A stretch of DNA of 15,313 nucleotides from CAZHMN01 sp964533705 (GTDB lineage: Bacteria > Electryoneota > B3-LCP): NCBI GenBank assembly GCA_964533705.1, contig CAZHMN010000073.1, forward strand, positions 1 through 15,313, written 5' to 3'. The notes beneath the pieces were generated by a model. It ran no database searches. It saw nothing but the letters and a program-made list of their open reading frames with translations, and was not told the DNA's origin. Below, in pieces: positions 6,585 through 14,347 of this stretch (positions within the stretch are counted from its first letter, which is position 1; each line of letters opens with the position of its first letter). Both the position numbers and the translations under genes were made by a program.

Positions 6585-7258
6585 TGCCTGCATCGAAAAA
6601 AGTCATTATCATTGGTGGATTGGGCAACGGTTCCGTTATCGCCGCTGCGATGGATGATGCGGTCAAGCGGGGTCATGACGAATGGATCGTGGCAGGGTAT
6701 CTGAACGACCGGATGGAAAAAGGCGAGGTTTTGGAAGGTCATCCTGTACTCGGCAATCTAAGCGAGGTTCAACGTTATGTTAAGGTCGGTTATTATTTCA
6801 TTTACACCATCTATCGCATTGACGGCCAGGATCGGAGACTCGCCCTGTTTGCGAATCTGAACATCCCGGATGAGAGGCTGGCGACTTTTATTCATCCCGA
6901 CGCTTATGTCGCCGCCAACGTCCAGCTTGGCCCGGGGTGCGTGATTATGCCCAACGTATCCATTTCGCCGGGCACCCGATTGGGGCGATGCTGCCTGGTC
7001 ATGATCGGGGCGACCATCGGCCACAATAATGACATCGGCGATCATTGCCATTTCGCAGCTCAGGCCTGCCTGGGAGCCTATCTTAAAGTTGGAAACGGCG
7101 TCCACATCGGCCTGAACGCCTCGGTGCGAGAAAATCTGACCCTGGGAGAGGGTTCTACACTTGCTATGGGCGGCGTCTTATTGAACAATATGGGCGAATA
7201 CGAGATCTGGTCAGGCGTTCCGGCCAGACTGCTGCGCAAAGCCGAAAAGGAGCTTTGA
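6584..7258 (+). CDS. PglD/NeuD-like sugar acyltransferase (left-handed beta-helix)
   Basis: A 224-residue acyltransferase of the PglD/NeuD type, which transfers an acyl group from acyl-CoA to the amino or hydroxyl group of a nucleotide sugar. The N-terminal alpha/beta domain carries KKVIIIGGLGNGSVIAAAM (5-23) for sugar-nucleotide binding. From about residue 103 there is a hexapeptide-repeat helix, starting FIHPDAYVAANVQLGPGCVI and including IGHNNDIGD (145-153), whose H147 matches the general-base His of PglD. The C-terminal WSGVPARLLRK (209-219) closes the helix. The start shares one base with the preceding stop (TAATG), and GGAGG (6576-6580) is its ribosome site. Its neighbours MaoC, CitE and CapK suggest the donor may be something other than acetyl-CoA, and the WecE-like enzyme would supply the amino sugar acceptor. 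Acyl specificity is inference only. Confidence 0.87.
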   Translation: MPASKKVIIIGGLGNGSVIAAAMDDAVKRGHDEWIVAGYLNDRMEKGEVLEGHPVLGNLSEVQRYVKVGYYFIYTIYRIDGQDRRLALFANLNIPDERLATFIHPDAYVAANVQLGPGCVIMPNVSISPGTRLGRCCLVMIGATIGHNNDIGDHCHFAAQACLGAYLKVGNGVHIGLNASVRENLTLGEGSTLAMGGVLLNNMGEYEIWSGVPARLLRKAEKEL

Positions 7259-7260
7259 AG

Positions 7261-7734
7261 ATGCCAAATTCATTACCCTATTTCAGGACACTAAATGATT
7301 TTAACGTGGGTCAGGTGATCGAGCACTGGCCCCATAAGACGGTTACTGAGAGCGACAACAACCTCTTCTGTCTCCTGACCCTGAATCATCACCCACTGCA
7401 CTCTGACAAGGAATACGCGAAAACGCAGCAGCACGGCAGGATCGTTGTGGCGGGTCCTTACGTGATCAGCCTGGTGGTGGGCATGTCGGTGGCCGACATT
7501 TCCGGCGCGTCCATCGCCAATCTCGAATACGAGAAGATCATTCATCACGCTCCGGTCTTCGTGGGTGATACAATTGCGGCACGCAGCAGGGTTCTGGAGG
7601 TTAAACCCTCAAAAAGCAAACCGGATCGCGGCGTGATCAGCGTGGAGACGGAAGCTTACAATCAAGATGGGGAGAAAGTCCTGAGTCTGCGTCGCAAAGT
7701 TTTGCTACCGAAGGAATTTCCCAATAAAAAATAA
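7261..7734 (+). CDS. MaoC-type (R)-hydratase, mesaconyl/itaconyl-CoA hydratase-like
   Basis: A 157-residue single hot-dog-fold hydratase that would add water to, or remove it from, an acyl-CoA. The active-site loop reads LTLNHHPLHSDKEYA (39-53). H47 aligns with the catalytic His of (R)-specific enoyl-CoA hydratases, but the usual Asp five residues earlier is Asn (N42). From memory, an Asn in this NxxPLH setting is seen in the mesaconyl-C4-CoA / itaconyl-CoA hydratase branch. A following glycine-bearing segment, RIVVAGPYVISL (60-71), matches the family. The start is ATG 7261 with AAGGAG (7247-7252) at 8 bases; a TTG at 7255 would overlap the previous gene. A CitE-like lyase follows 11 bases later; hydratase plus CitE-type lyase is the pairing used for citramalyl-CoA chemistry. 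Confidence 0.87.
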   Translation: MPNSLPYFRTLNDFNVGQVIEHWPHKTVTESDNNLFCLLTLNHHPLHSDKEYAKTQQHGRIVVAGPYVISLVVGMSVADISGASIANLEYEKIIHHAPVFVGDTIAARSRVLEVKPSKSKPDRGVISVETEAYNQDGEKVLSLRRKVLLPKEFPNKK

Positions 7735-7745
7735 GATACCGCGTT

Positions 7746-8654
7746 ATGGCCAAACCATACGACGGCGACTGGGTGCTGCGTTCGGTGCTCTTCGTCCCCG
7801 GTCACATTGAGAAGATGCTGCACAAGGCCGCTGGAACGAAGGCCGATTGTATCGTGCTGGACCTTGAGGACGCAGTACCCGATGAAGGAAAAAATGTCGC
7901 GAGATCAGTGGCTCGCAGTTTCCTGGAAAAAGCGAACTATCCAAGGAAAACCGTATTCGTGCGCGTCAATTCCTTCGAGACCGGCCTAACGGAAAAAGAT
8001 CTCGAAGGAGTCGCCTGCCGCGCTGTGCATGGCTTCGTCTATCCGTGGGCCAATAGCGCTGAGGATATCGAAAAGTTGGATGATCGGCTGGGGCAAATTG
8101 AAAGGAATTTAGACCTGCCGAACGGTCGTTTTTCGGTCACCGCCGTCATCGAATCGCCCAGGGGGATTCTGAACGCTGCTGCCATCGCTCAGGCCTCATC
8201 TCGGATGGTGGGATTGATCTTCGGGTGCGAAGATTATCTAGCGGAAATGCAGGGACGCCACAGCGTCGGTGAAGCGTCGCTGGCGATGCCCAGAGCACAG
8301 TTGGCCGTGGCTGCCCGGGCGGCTAACATAGAGCCCATTGATTCTCCCTACGTGCGAATCCACGACCTGGAAGGATTGCGGGATTTCGCCGAGACCGGCC
8401 GCGATCTGGGCATGGCGGGGATGTGTGCTCTTACCCCCGGTCAAATCCCCGTCATAAACGAAGTTTATACGCCATCAGAGGAAGAAATCCAATTAGCTCG
8501 TGAGATCCTCGCAGCAACCGAAAGCGAGGAGAACTCCGAGCGGGGCGTCTTTTTGGCAAAGGACAAATTCATCTCACCGCCGACCCTAAAAGCGGCGAGA
8601 AAAACGGTCGCCAGATATGAAGCCATCCGCGACCTGGAGGCATTTTACGGCTGA
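7746..8654 (+). CDS. CitE-like HpcH/HpaI aldolase / malyl- or citramalyl-CoA lyase family protein
   Basis: A 302-residue TIM-barrel lyase of the CitE family. Such stand-alone members cleave or form malyl-, methylmalyl- or citramalyl-CoA with Mg. Visible landmarks are RSVLFVPGH (12-20), VLDLEDAVPDEGK (37-49), FVRVN (71-75), AVIESPRGILNA (133-144) with metal-ligand E136, and GLIFGCEDYL (156-165) with D163. Near residue 230 the usual IHP is LTP (ALTPGQIPVINEVYTPSEEE), a departure from most CitE-like enzymes. It is not part of a citrate lyase: no CitD, CitF or CitC lies nearby. It follows the MaoC gene by 11 bases with no clear ribosome site. The inferred role is to build or break the hydroxyacyl-CoA that MaoC acts on. 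The substrate is unproven. Confidence 0.87.
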   Translation: MAKPYDGDWVLRSVLFVPGHIEKMLHKAAGTKADCIVLDLEDAVPDEGKNVARSVARSFLEKANYPRKTVFVRVNSFETGLTEKDLEGVACRAVHGFVYPWANSAEDIEKLDDRLGQIERNLDLPNGRFSVTAVIESPRGILNAAAIAQASSRMVGLIFGCEDYLAEMQGRHSVGEASLAMPRAQLAVAARAANIEPIDSPYVRIHDLEGLRDFAETGRDLGMAGMCALTPGQIPVINEVYTPSEEEIQLAREILAATESEENSERGVFLAKDKFISPPTLKAARKTVARYEAIRDLEAFYG

Positions 8655-8702
8655 TTCCAAATTTATGGCTTAGCGAAGATACCCTTCAAGCCCTGAAGAG
8701 CA

Positions 8703-9955
8703 ATGCTGGATATCATTCCAAATATTGCCGGAGCCTATTTTTTCTATCAGCGCAGCCAGCACTGGAGCCGCGGGCGACTGGAGGCCTACCAGGATGAAAT
8801 GCTGCGCAGGTTAATTCAGCACGCGGGAAAGCACGTCCCCTATTACCGGGACTTATTCCGAGAAATCGGCCTTGACCCACAGCTTTTCAGGGGTCGTGAG
8901 GACATGCACAAAATCCCCCTGCTGGATAAGGAAATCGTCAGAACCCGGCAGAAGGAACTCATCGCTGACAACGCCGAAAAATTCGGCATCGTCTGGGAAT
9001 CCACCAGCGGATCGACCGGCACTCCGCTTCACCTCATCGTGGACAGAGGAGCCCGATCCAATAAACTCGTCGCACTGATCAGAAGTTATCAATGGGCCGG
9101 CTACACCCTGGGCAAGAAAACGTTCAGTTTGCAGAGTTATTACCTTAAGGATGCTGATTTCGAATACAACAGGTTGTACCGCGTTCTCAGGTTCGATTCG
9201 AACCGTTTGAAAAAGGAATCAGCCTGCGGGGTGATCAGAGTACTGCAGAAGCTCAAGCCCAGGTTTTTCATGGGCTTTCCTTTCGATCTACTGATGCTAA
9301 GCCGATTTGCCGCCGAGGAGGGACTTTCGATTCCGGCGCCCGATTCTATGGTGACCTATGGGGAAACCTTATCAGCACATAAAAGGGCATCTCTCGAATC
9401 CGCCTATCAGTGCGAGGTGTTTAATTACTATTCCCAGCACGAGTGCGCTTCGATGATCGCCGAATGTGAGCGTCATTCCCTGCATCTGATTGACGATTTC
9501 GCCTATCACGAAATCGTGGATGTGGAAGGACAAAGCATCGCCAAAATTGGCACCGGCGAGCTGGTCGGCACGGGATTCTACAACTACGCCATGCCGCTGA
9601 TCCGTTACAGAACGCGTGACGACGTGGTTATTGATAAGAACAGCCCCCCGTGCGCTTGCGGTCGGAACTTCACCGTAATTAAGGAAATCATCGGCAAGCA
9701 GTGCGACTACATTGAAACGCCCGACGGCAGGCTGCTGGGCGCGGTGATGTCGCATTCCATTGACAACGGCCGGGGTGTAATCGTGTCGCAGTGCGTTCAG
9801 GACGCTCTGGATCACGTCTATGTCAACCTGGTTGTAGATGAAACCTATGATGAGGAGTCACAACGCGCTCTGGAAAGGGACTTGAGAAAACGATTGGGTG
9901 AAGAGATGCAAATTGATTTCAGGATCGTCTCCCAGTTGGAAAAGCGGCCGGGGGG
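8703..9955 (+). CDS. CapK/PaaK-like adenylate-forming enzyme, 3' end lost in the N gap
   Basis: The visible 417 residues are an ANL-superfamily acid-activating enzyme of the phenylacetate-CoA ligase/CapK type, which makes an acyl-AMP and usually an acyl-CoA. The phosphate-binding loop is ESTSGSTGTPL (99-109); YYSQHE (242-247) occupies the A5 position, with QHE in place of the usual GxTE; PLIRYRTRDDVVI (298-310) is the A7-like motif; and CACGR (317-321) is the Cys pair common in PaaK relatives. The reading frame enters 100 N just as the C-terminal EKRPGG motif begins, where the conserved Lys should follow, so probably only a short tail of about 10-20 residues is missing. GAAGAG stands close before the ATG. 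CapK relatives are frequent in capsule and O-antigen loci; here it could activate the acid that decorates the sugar. Confidence 0.87.
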
Positions 9956-10055
9956 NNNNNNNNNNNNNNNNNNNNNNNNNNNNNNNNNNNNNNNNNNNNN
10001 NNNNNNNNNNNNNNNNNNNNNNNNNNNNNNNNNNNNNNNNNNNNNNNNNNNNNNN
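9956..10055. other. Assembly gap of 100 N
   Basis: Exactly 100 unknown bases, a common fixed-size placeholder, so the true length is unknown. It removes the end of the CapK-like gene and the first codons of the aminotransferase. A frame running through the N joins two unrelated reading frames and is not a gene. The left edge is a run of G (9950-9955), which may have stopped assembly. Confidence 0.97.
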
Positions 10056-11197
10056 AGATTCCGTTCAACATTCCCTATATCAGCGGTAACGAGGAGCGCT
10101 ACCTGCTGGATGCGCTCCGATCCCGCGCCCACTGCGGCAACCGCACTTATTCGGAAAAGTGCATTAACCTGCTGAAGGAGAAATACGGTTTCCACAGCGT
10201 TTTTCTGACTCCATCCTGCACCGCCGCCATGGAAATGGGAGCGCTATTAGCGGACCTGTCGCCCGGCGATGAGGTCATTCTGCCTTCCTATACCTTCAGC
10301 TCGACGGCGAATGCCATTGCATTGCGGGGAGCTAAGCCGGTATTCTGTGACGTTGATCCCGACACCATGAACCTGAACGTCGAACTGATCGAACCGTTGA
10401 TCACGGATCGCACAAAAATGATCGCCCCCATAGATTACGCCGGCATCCCCTGCGAAATGGATCCCATCCTGGAGATTGCCGAAAAGCACGGTTTAATCGT
10501 GATGGAGGACGCAGCTCAGTCGCTCCATTCATATTATAAGGGGAAACCCTGCGGCTCTCTACCCCACCTGGCGGCATTCAGTTTTCACGAATCGAAGAAT
10601 ATTTCCTGCGGTGAAGGCGGCGCTCTGATCGTAAACCAGCCGGAGCTGGTCGAGAGAGCGACCTTTTTACAGGAAAAGGGCACCGATCGAGCTCTCGTGT
10701 TGAAGGGCCTGAAGAGCAAGTATAGCTGGGTGGATCTGGGTTCCAGTTTCTTGCTCTCAGACATCCTGGCCGCCCTGCTCTTGGCGCAGATTGAAAACAT
10801 TGAGGCCGTCGTTGCCCACCGCAGTAAAATCACGCAGGCTTACCGGGAGCTGTTCTCACCATACGAAGCGCAGAATTGCGTAAAACTCCCCAAACCTCCC
10901 CCGCATGTAACCATCAATCATCACGCTTTTTTTGTAATCTTCGACCAGGCAGAGAATCAGGAGCGTTTCCTGACCCTATCGCGCCAAGAGAATATTTATC
11001 CATATACCGGATATCTCCCCCTGCATTCCTCGAAGATGGGCAGAAAATACGGCTATAAATCCGACGACGTCCCTCTGACCGAAGACATCGCCCAGCGCAT
11101 TGTGCGCCTTCCATTTTATACCGATCTCGCAGATCACGGGCTCGATTATTGTCTGGAAGGCATGAAATCGGTCTTGAGCCGGATCTATGGGTTTTAA
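10056..11197 (+). CDS. wecE: WecE/RffA-like NDP-4-keto-sugar aminotransferase (DegT/DnrJ/EryC1), start in gap
   Basis: A PLP enzyme with 379 visible residues, close to the roughly 376 of E. coli WecE, so only the start codon and perhaps one or two residues are hidden in the gap; the codon before IPFN ends in AG, fitting Lys or Gln. Translation can be followed upstream of the first ATG (10229): IPFNIPYISGNEERY, then AHCGNRTYSEKC, LTPSCTAAMEMGALL and GDEVILPSYTFSSTANA. The PLP Asp is in MEDAAQ (D151 counted from the first visible Ile) and the Schiff-base Lys in FSFHESKN (K180), followed by GEGG. These match WecE, which converts dTDP-4-keto-6-deoxyglucose to dTDP-4-amino-4,6-dideoxygalactose. 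Because a 2,3-dehydratase follows, the real substrate may be a 2-deoxy keto sugar, so the symbol denotes family only. Confidence 0.9.
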
Positions 11198-11223
11198 ACG
11201 GCCCCAGGAAAGGAAGCGACGCC

Positions 11224-12744
11224 ATGAGAACGGACGACTCTGACGTGCAACGCCAAGTGGCAAAACTTCGCGGAGATCTGGAGCGGATACTACACTTCTC
11301 CGGAGAATCACCAAACGTTGATTTTTTCATCTCTTCGATGACGGAACACAATCCATTCAATTCCACTGAAGAGATTGCAGACTGGCTCGGTAAGATGAAT
11401 GAAGTGCAATATTTCGACGTGCAGCGAATTCCCCTGACCGAACTGCGAAAGTGGTACTTCGATCCCTATACGGGGGATCTGGCCCACGGATCGGGTGGTT
11501 TCTTCGCCATACGGGGATTGGAGGTGTACACCAATATCGGCCCGGTGAGGAAGTGGTCTCAGCCCATTATTGATCAATTTAAAATCGGTCTGCTCGGCAT
11601 CATCACCAAAAAGATCAACGGTATCCTTTACCTTCTCATGCAGGCCAAAGCGGAACCGGGGAATGTTAACGGCTTCCAGTTAGCTCCTACCGTTCAGGCG
11701 ACGCGCAGCAATTTTATGCGCATTCACGGCGGTAAAGCCACGCGCTACGCAGAATATTTCATCGACGGTAAACGAGCGAGAGTACTGTTCGACCAGCATC
11801 AATCCGAACAGGGAGCGCGCTTCTACCGGAAGCGAAACCGGAACATAATCGTCCAGATCCCCGAAGAGGAGGATATCGAGCCGGGACCGAATTTCCGCTG
11901 GATGACGCTCGGTCAGGTGAAGCGTCTGATGCTGCAGGATAATACCGTTAACATGGATGCCCGCTCGGTCATCTCTTCGATATGCTTTTGCCCGGAAAAC
12001 AGAATTTTTTCTGAAGCTGTACGTGAGGAAGAATTACGAGATTGTCTGGAATCATCGCCGCTCACCATAAAGCCGCTCAGCGATCTAAGCATTAAAATAA
12101 TGCTGTCCGCCTGCACTGATGAATCACCTGTTTATACTATGCACGAGCTTCTTCGGGAATTGAGTCGAGAAAAGTACCAATGCGAATTGGACACTCGCAT
12201 AATTCCCCTGAATGAAGTCCAGGATTGGATGGTTACTCCCGACGAAATATCACATGTCAGAGGATTGTATTTCTCCGTGATCGGGGTGCGGGTGGATGCC
12301 GAGAACCGCGAAGTTACCTCCTGGGATCAGCCGATCATCAAACAGCAGCATTCGGGGATTGTCGGCTTCATCATTCGAGAAATTGGCGGCGTGATCCACT
12401 TTTTGGTGCAGCTCAAGATGGAAAGCGGCAACATTGATCTGTTAGGCATGGCGCCGACCGTGCAATGCATCACCGGCAGCTACGATGAGGCCAATTTGCC
12501 CCCTTACGTCGGGGAGATGCTCAAGCCCACAAATTCGAGAATTGTCTTCGATACCAGGCAATCTGAAGAAGGAGGCCGCTTCTACCAGGAGTCAAACCGC
12601 AACCTGCTGCTGACGGGTGATGAGAATTTCCCGCTGGAAACGCCACCGCGCTACCTCTGGGTATCCCTGAGGCAGTTGAAGCAGCTCCTGATGTTTAATA
12701 ATTTTCTTAATGTTGAAGCCCGCAGCCTGCTGGCCATCATTTAG
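11224..12744 (+). CDS. NDP-hexose 2,3-dehydratase (EvaA/TylCVI-like)
   Basis: A 506-residue protein of the NDP-hexose 2,3-dehydratase family, which removes the C2 hydroxyl of dTDP-4-keto-6-deoxyglucose on the way to 2,6-dideoxysugars. It is made of two related halves, as the family is: residues about 65-253 and 323-506. Matching pairs include WSQPIIDQ / WDQPIIKQ (111-118, 367-374), AKAEPGN / LKMESGN (141-147, 397-403), LAPTVQ / MAPTVQ (153-158, 409-414), FDQHQSEQGARFY / FDTRQSEEGGRFY (189-201, 442-454) and NMDARS / NVEARS (243-248, 496-501). ATG 11224 is chosen; an open frame starting at 11149 would overlap the aminotransferase. GGAAG lies a short way upstream. The 3-ketoreductase or 3-aminotransferase usually needed to use its unstable product is not in the window. 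Confidence 0.92.
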   Translation: MRTDDSDVQRQVAKLRGDLERILHFSGESPNVDFFISSMTEHNPFNSTEEIADWLGKMNEVQYFDVQRIPLTELRKWYFDPYTGDLAHGSGGFFAIRGLEVYTNIGPVRKWSQPIIDQFKIGLLGIITKKINGILYLLMQAKAEPGNVNGFQLAPTVQATRSNFMRIHGGKATRYAEYFIDGKRARVLFDQHQSEQGARFYRKRNRNIIVQIPEEEDIEPGPNFRWMTLGQVKRLMLQDNTVNMDARSVISSICFCPENRIFSEAVREEELRDCLESSPLTIKPLSDLSIKIMLSACTDESPVYTMHELLRELSREKYQCELDTRIIPLNEVQDWMVTPDEISHVRGLYFSVIGVRVDAENREVTSWDQPIIKQQHSGIVGFIIREIGGVIHFLVQLKMESGNIDLLGMAPTVQCITGSYDEANLPPYVGEMLKPTNSRIVFDTRQSEEGGRFYQESNRNLLLTGDENFPLETPPRYLWVSLRQLKQLLMFNNFLNVEARSLLAII

Positions 12745-12771
12745 GCTTGATATCTAACCTTCCCCTCATCC

Positions 12772-14301
12772 ATGAACTTGCCTATTAAGCAGCATAGAAG
12801 AACTTTGGCGGTACTCATCCTGGTTCTTCTTTCCGGTGCTGTTTTACGACTTCTCCCGCTGGGGCACAAGTGCTTTGGAGCGGACGAGGGGGTTATCTGG
12901 TGGATGGCTCTGGGGCAAATCCAGCATGACGCTCCGCCGATTTATATCTATGCTTTCGGCTGGGCGATTCATCTCTTCGGCTGGAGCGAATTTGCGGGGA
13001 GAATGCCTTCGGCGCTTTTCGGGATCCTCTCCATAATAGTAGTTTACGCCGTCGGCATAACGGTCTTTGATCGTAAGTTTGCGCTGTACTCGGCGTTTCT
13101 CGCTGCAATTTCAGCCTACTTGATCCCGATCTCACAAGAAATGCGGATATACAGCCTTTTAGGTCTTGAAATACTTTTGGCTCTGTGGTTTTTCCTGCAA
13201 ATTCTGAAAGAGAGAAAAGCAAGTGCGGTTTGGTGGCTGGCCCTATTGATCGTCGGCGTAATCGGACAGTACACTCACTGCTTCTTTATCTTCGTTCTGG
13301 GTTACTTCGGGCTGGTTTTATTCATTAGAACCGGCTGGAAAGGCTGGCGGGTATGGACTAGATATCTCTTAGTTTTGATCGCAGTAATCCTTGTGGGTGC
13401 GCCGGAGCTTTCAAAAACTTTCTCCGTCGCCAGCACGAGACAACACCTATACGCCACGGATTTCTTCCATCTCAAAATGAACGTTTTCAGAGTACTGCGA
13501 ACGTACTTCGGTTTTTTATACGGGGATTATCTCACCAACCTGCCGGGATCGCTTATACCTTATTTGAAAGCTCACCCGCTTCGTCTGCTCGTTTCAGTTG
13601 CCATGATGGGATCGTGGATTATTATCGCCGTTGGGGGGCTGAAAATTTCTGCGAAAATTGTTCGAGGGCACGATTTCCAGTCCCTGGCAATAAGAACCCT
13701 GATCGGAATGCTCCTGGCCTTTACCGCGCTGTTCTTCATCGTTGACGTCTCCACGGGCGCGCACCTGATCTTTATTTACGTGCCTTTCCTATTCATCGTA
13801 ACAATCTACTGGGCTCGCGGCAAAGGAATATTCAAAAAGGTTCTCTTCGCCTTGTTCTTGATTCTCACCGCAGTGTCGCTTTTCACCCATTACGGACTGC
13901 CCTACGCAGCATACGAGCGGGCGGATTGGCGGGCGGCATCCACCCTCTTTGAACGGGAGCTGAATAGCGATGACGCGCTGCTCATGTTTCGGTCCAGAAA
14001 TGCCTATTACACGCTGAAGTTTTATTTTCCTGAGTTGGAGGCAGAGATTTATTATACCCCGCGCCACGACCCGGCTCTTTTAAATGATCGGGCGCTGGCG
14101 GCCTGGTGGAGAAACACGAATCCAGTCGAGAAAGTAAATTCCCTTCTCGAGAGGCATTCCCGGGTTTGGGTTGTGGAAGCCGATCTTCATTTAAACGAAG
14201 ATGCGGCTTTCGGGAAATTCCCTTATCGGCTATGGGACTTCGGCGAGGATCTCAGGGTCTATCTAATTCAACGTGAAGACATCAGAGCTGCTGAAATCTG
14301 A
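12772..14301 (+). CDS. GT39/ArnT-like membrane glycosyltransferase (GT-C fold, PMT_2 type)
   Basis: A 509-residue polytopic membrane protein with about 10-11 hydrophobic helices up to residue 370, then a soluble C-terminal region of about 135 residues. The acidic pair in the first outer loop, CFGADEGVIWW (35-45; D38, E39), is the catalytic motif expected of GT-C enzymes of the ArnT/PMT type, which use polyprenyl-phosphate sugars on the outer face. Other familiar segments are DAPPIYIYAFGWAIHLFGWSE (51-71, after one flanking residue) and YSLLGLEILLALW (126-138). It would accept the lipid-linked sugar made by the GT2 protein and hand it to a lipid, glycan or protein acceptor; which one cannot be told. 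There is no clear ribosome site before the ATG, and the gap from the dehydratase is 27 bases. It is the last plus-strand gene; a convergent methyltransferase begins 46 bases later. Confidence 0.86.
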   Translation: MNLPIKQHRRTLAVLILVLLSGAVLRLLPLGHKCFGADEGVIWWMALGQIQHDAPPIYIYAFGWAIHLFGWSEFAGRMPSALFGILSIIVVYAVGITVFDRKFALYSAFLAAISAYLIPISQEMRIYSLLGLEILLALWFFLQILKERKASAVWWLALLIVGVIGQYTHCFFIFVLGYFGLVLFIRTGWKGWRVWTRYLLVLIAVILVGAPELSKTFSVASTRQHLYATDFFHLKMNVFRVLRTYFGFLYGDYLTNLPGSLIPYLKAHPLRLLVSVAMMGSWIIIAVGGLKISAKIVRGHDFQSLAIRTLIGMLLAFTALFFIVDVSTGAHLIFIYVPFLFIVTIYWARGKGIFKKVLFALFLILTAVSLFTHYGLPYAAYERADWRAASTLFERELNSDDALLMFRSRNAYYTLKFYFPELEAEIYYTPRHDPALLNDRALAAWWRNTNPVEKVNSLLERHSRVWVVEADLHLNEDAAFGKFPYRLWDFGEDLRVYLIQREDIRAAEI

Positions 14302-14347
14302 GGCATAAAGGGGCGCGGTGAGCTTGTGGATTTCTCCGGGGGATTGA

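Noticed and set aside
7746..8654. Citrate lyase beta subunit (CitE in the strict sense)
   Set aside because: No citrate lyase alpha, gamma or ligase genes are present; stand-alone CitE-like proteins act on malyl- or citramalyl-type CoA esters.
8703..10175. Single long frame across the N gap
   Set aside because: The N codons only hide stops. Left of the gap the frame is the CapK-like gene; right of it the real frame is the aminotransferase, one register away.
11149..11223. 25-codon upstream extension of the 2,3-dehydratase
   Set aside because: It would overlap the end of the aminotransferase gene by 49 bases; the ATG at 11224 has a nearby purine-rich ribosome site and gives a normal family N-terminus.
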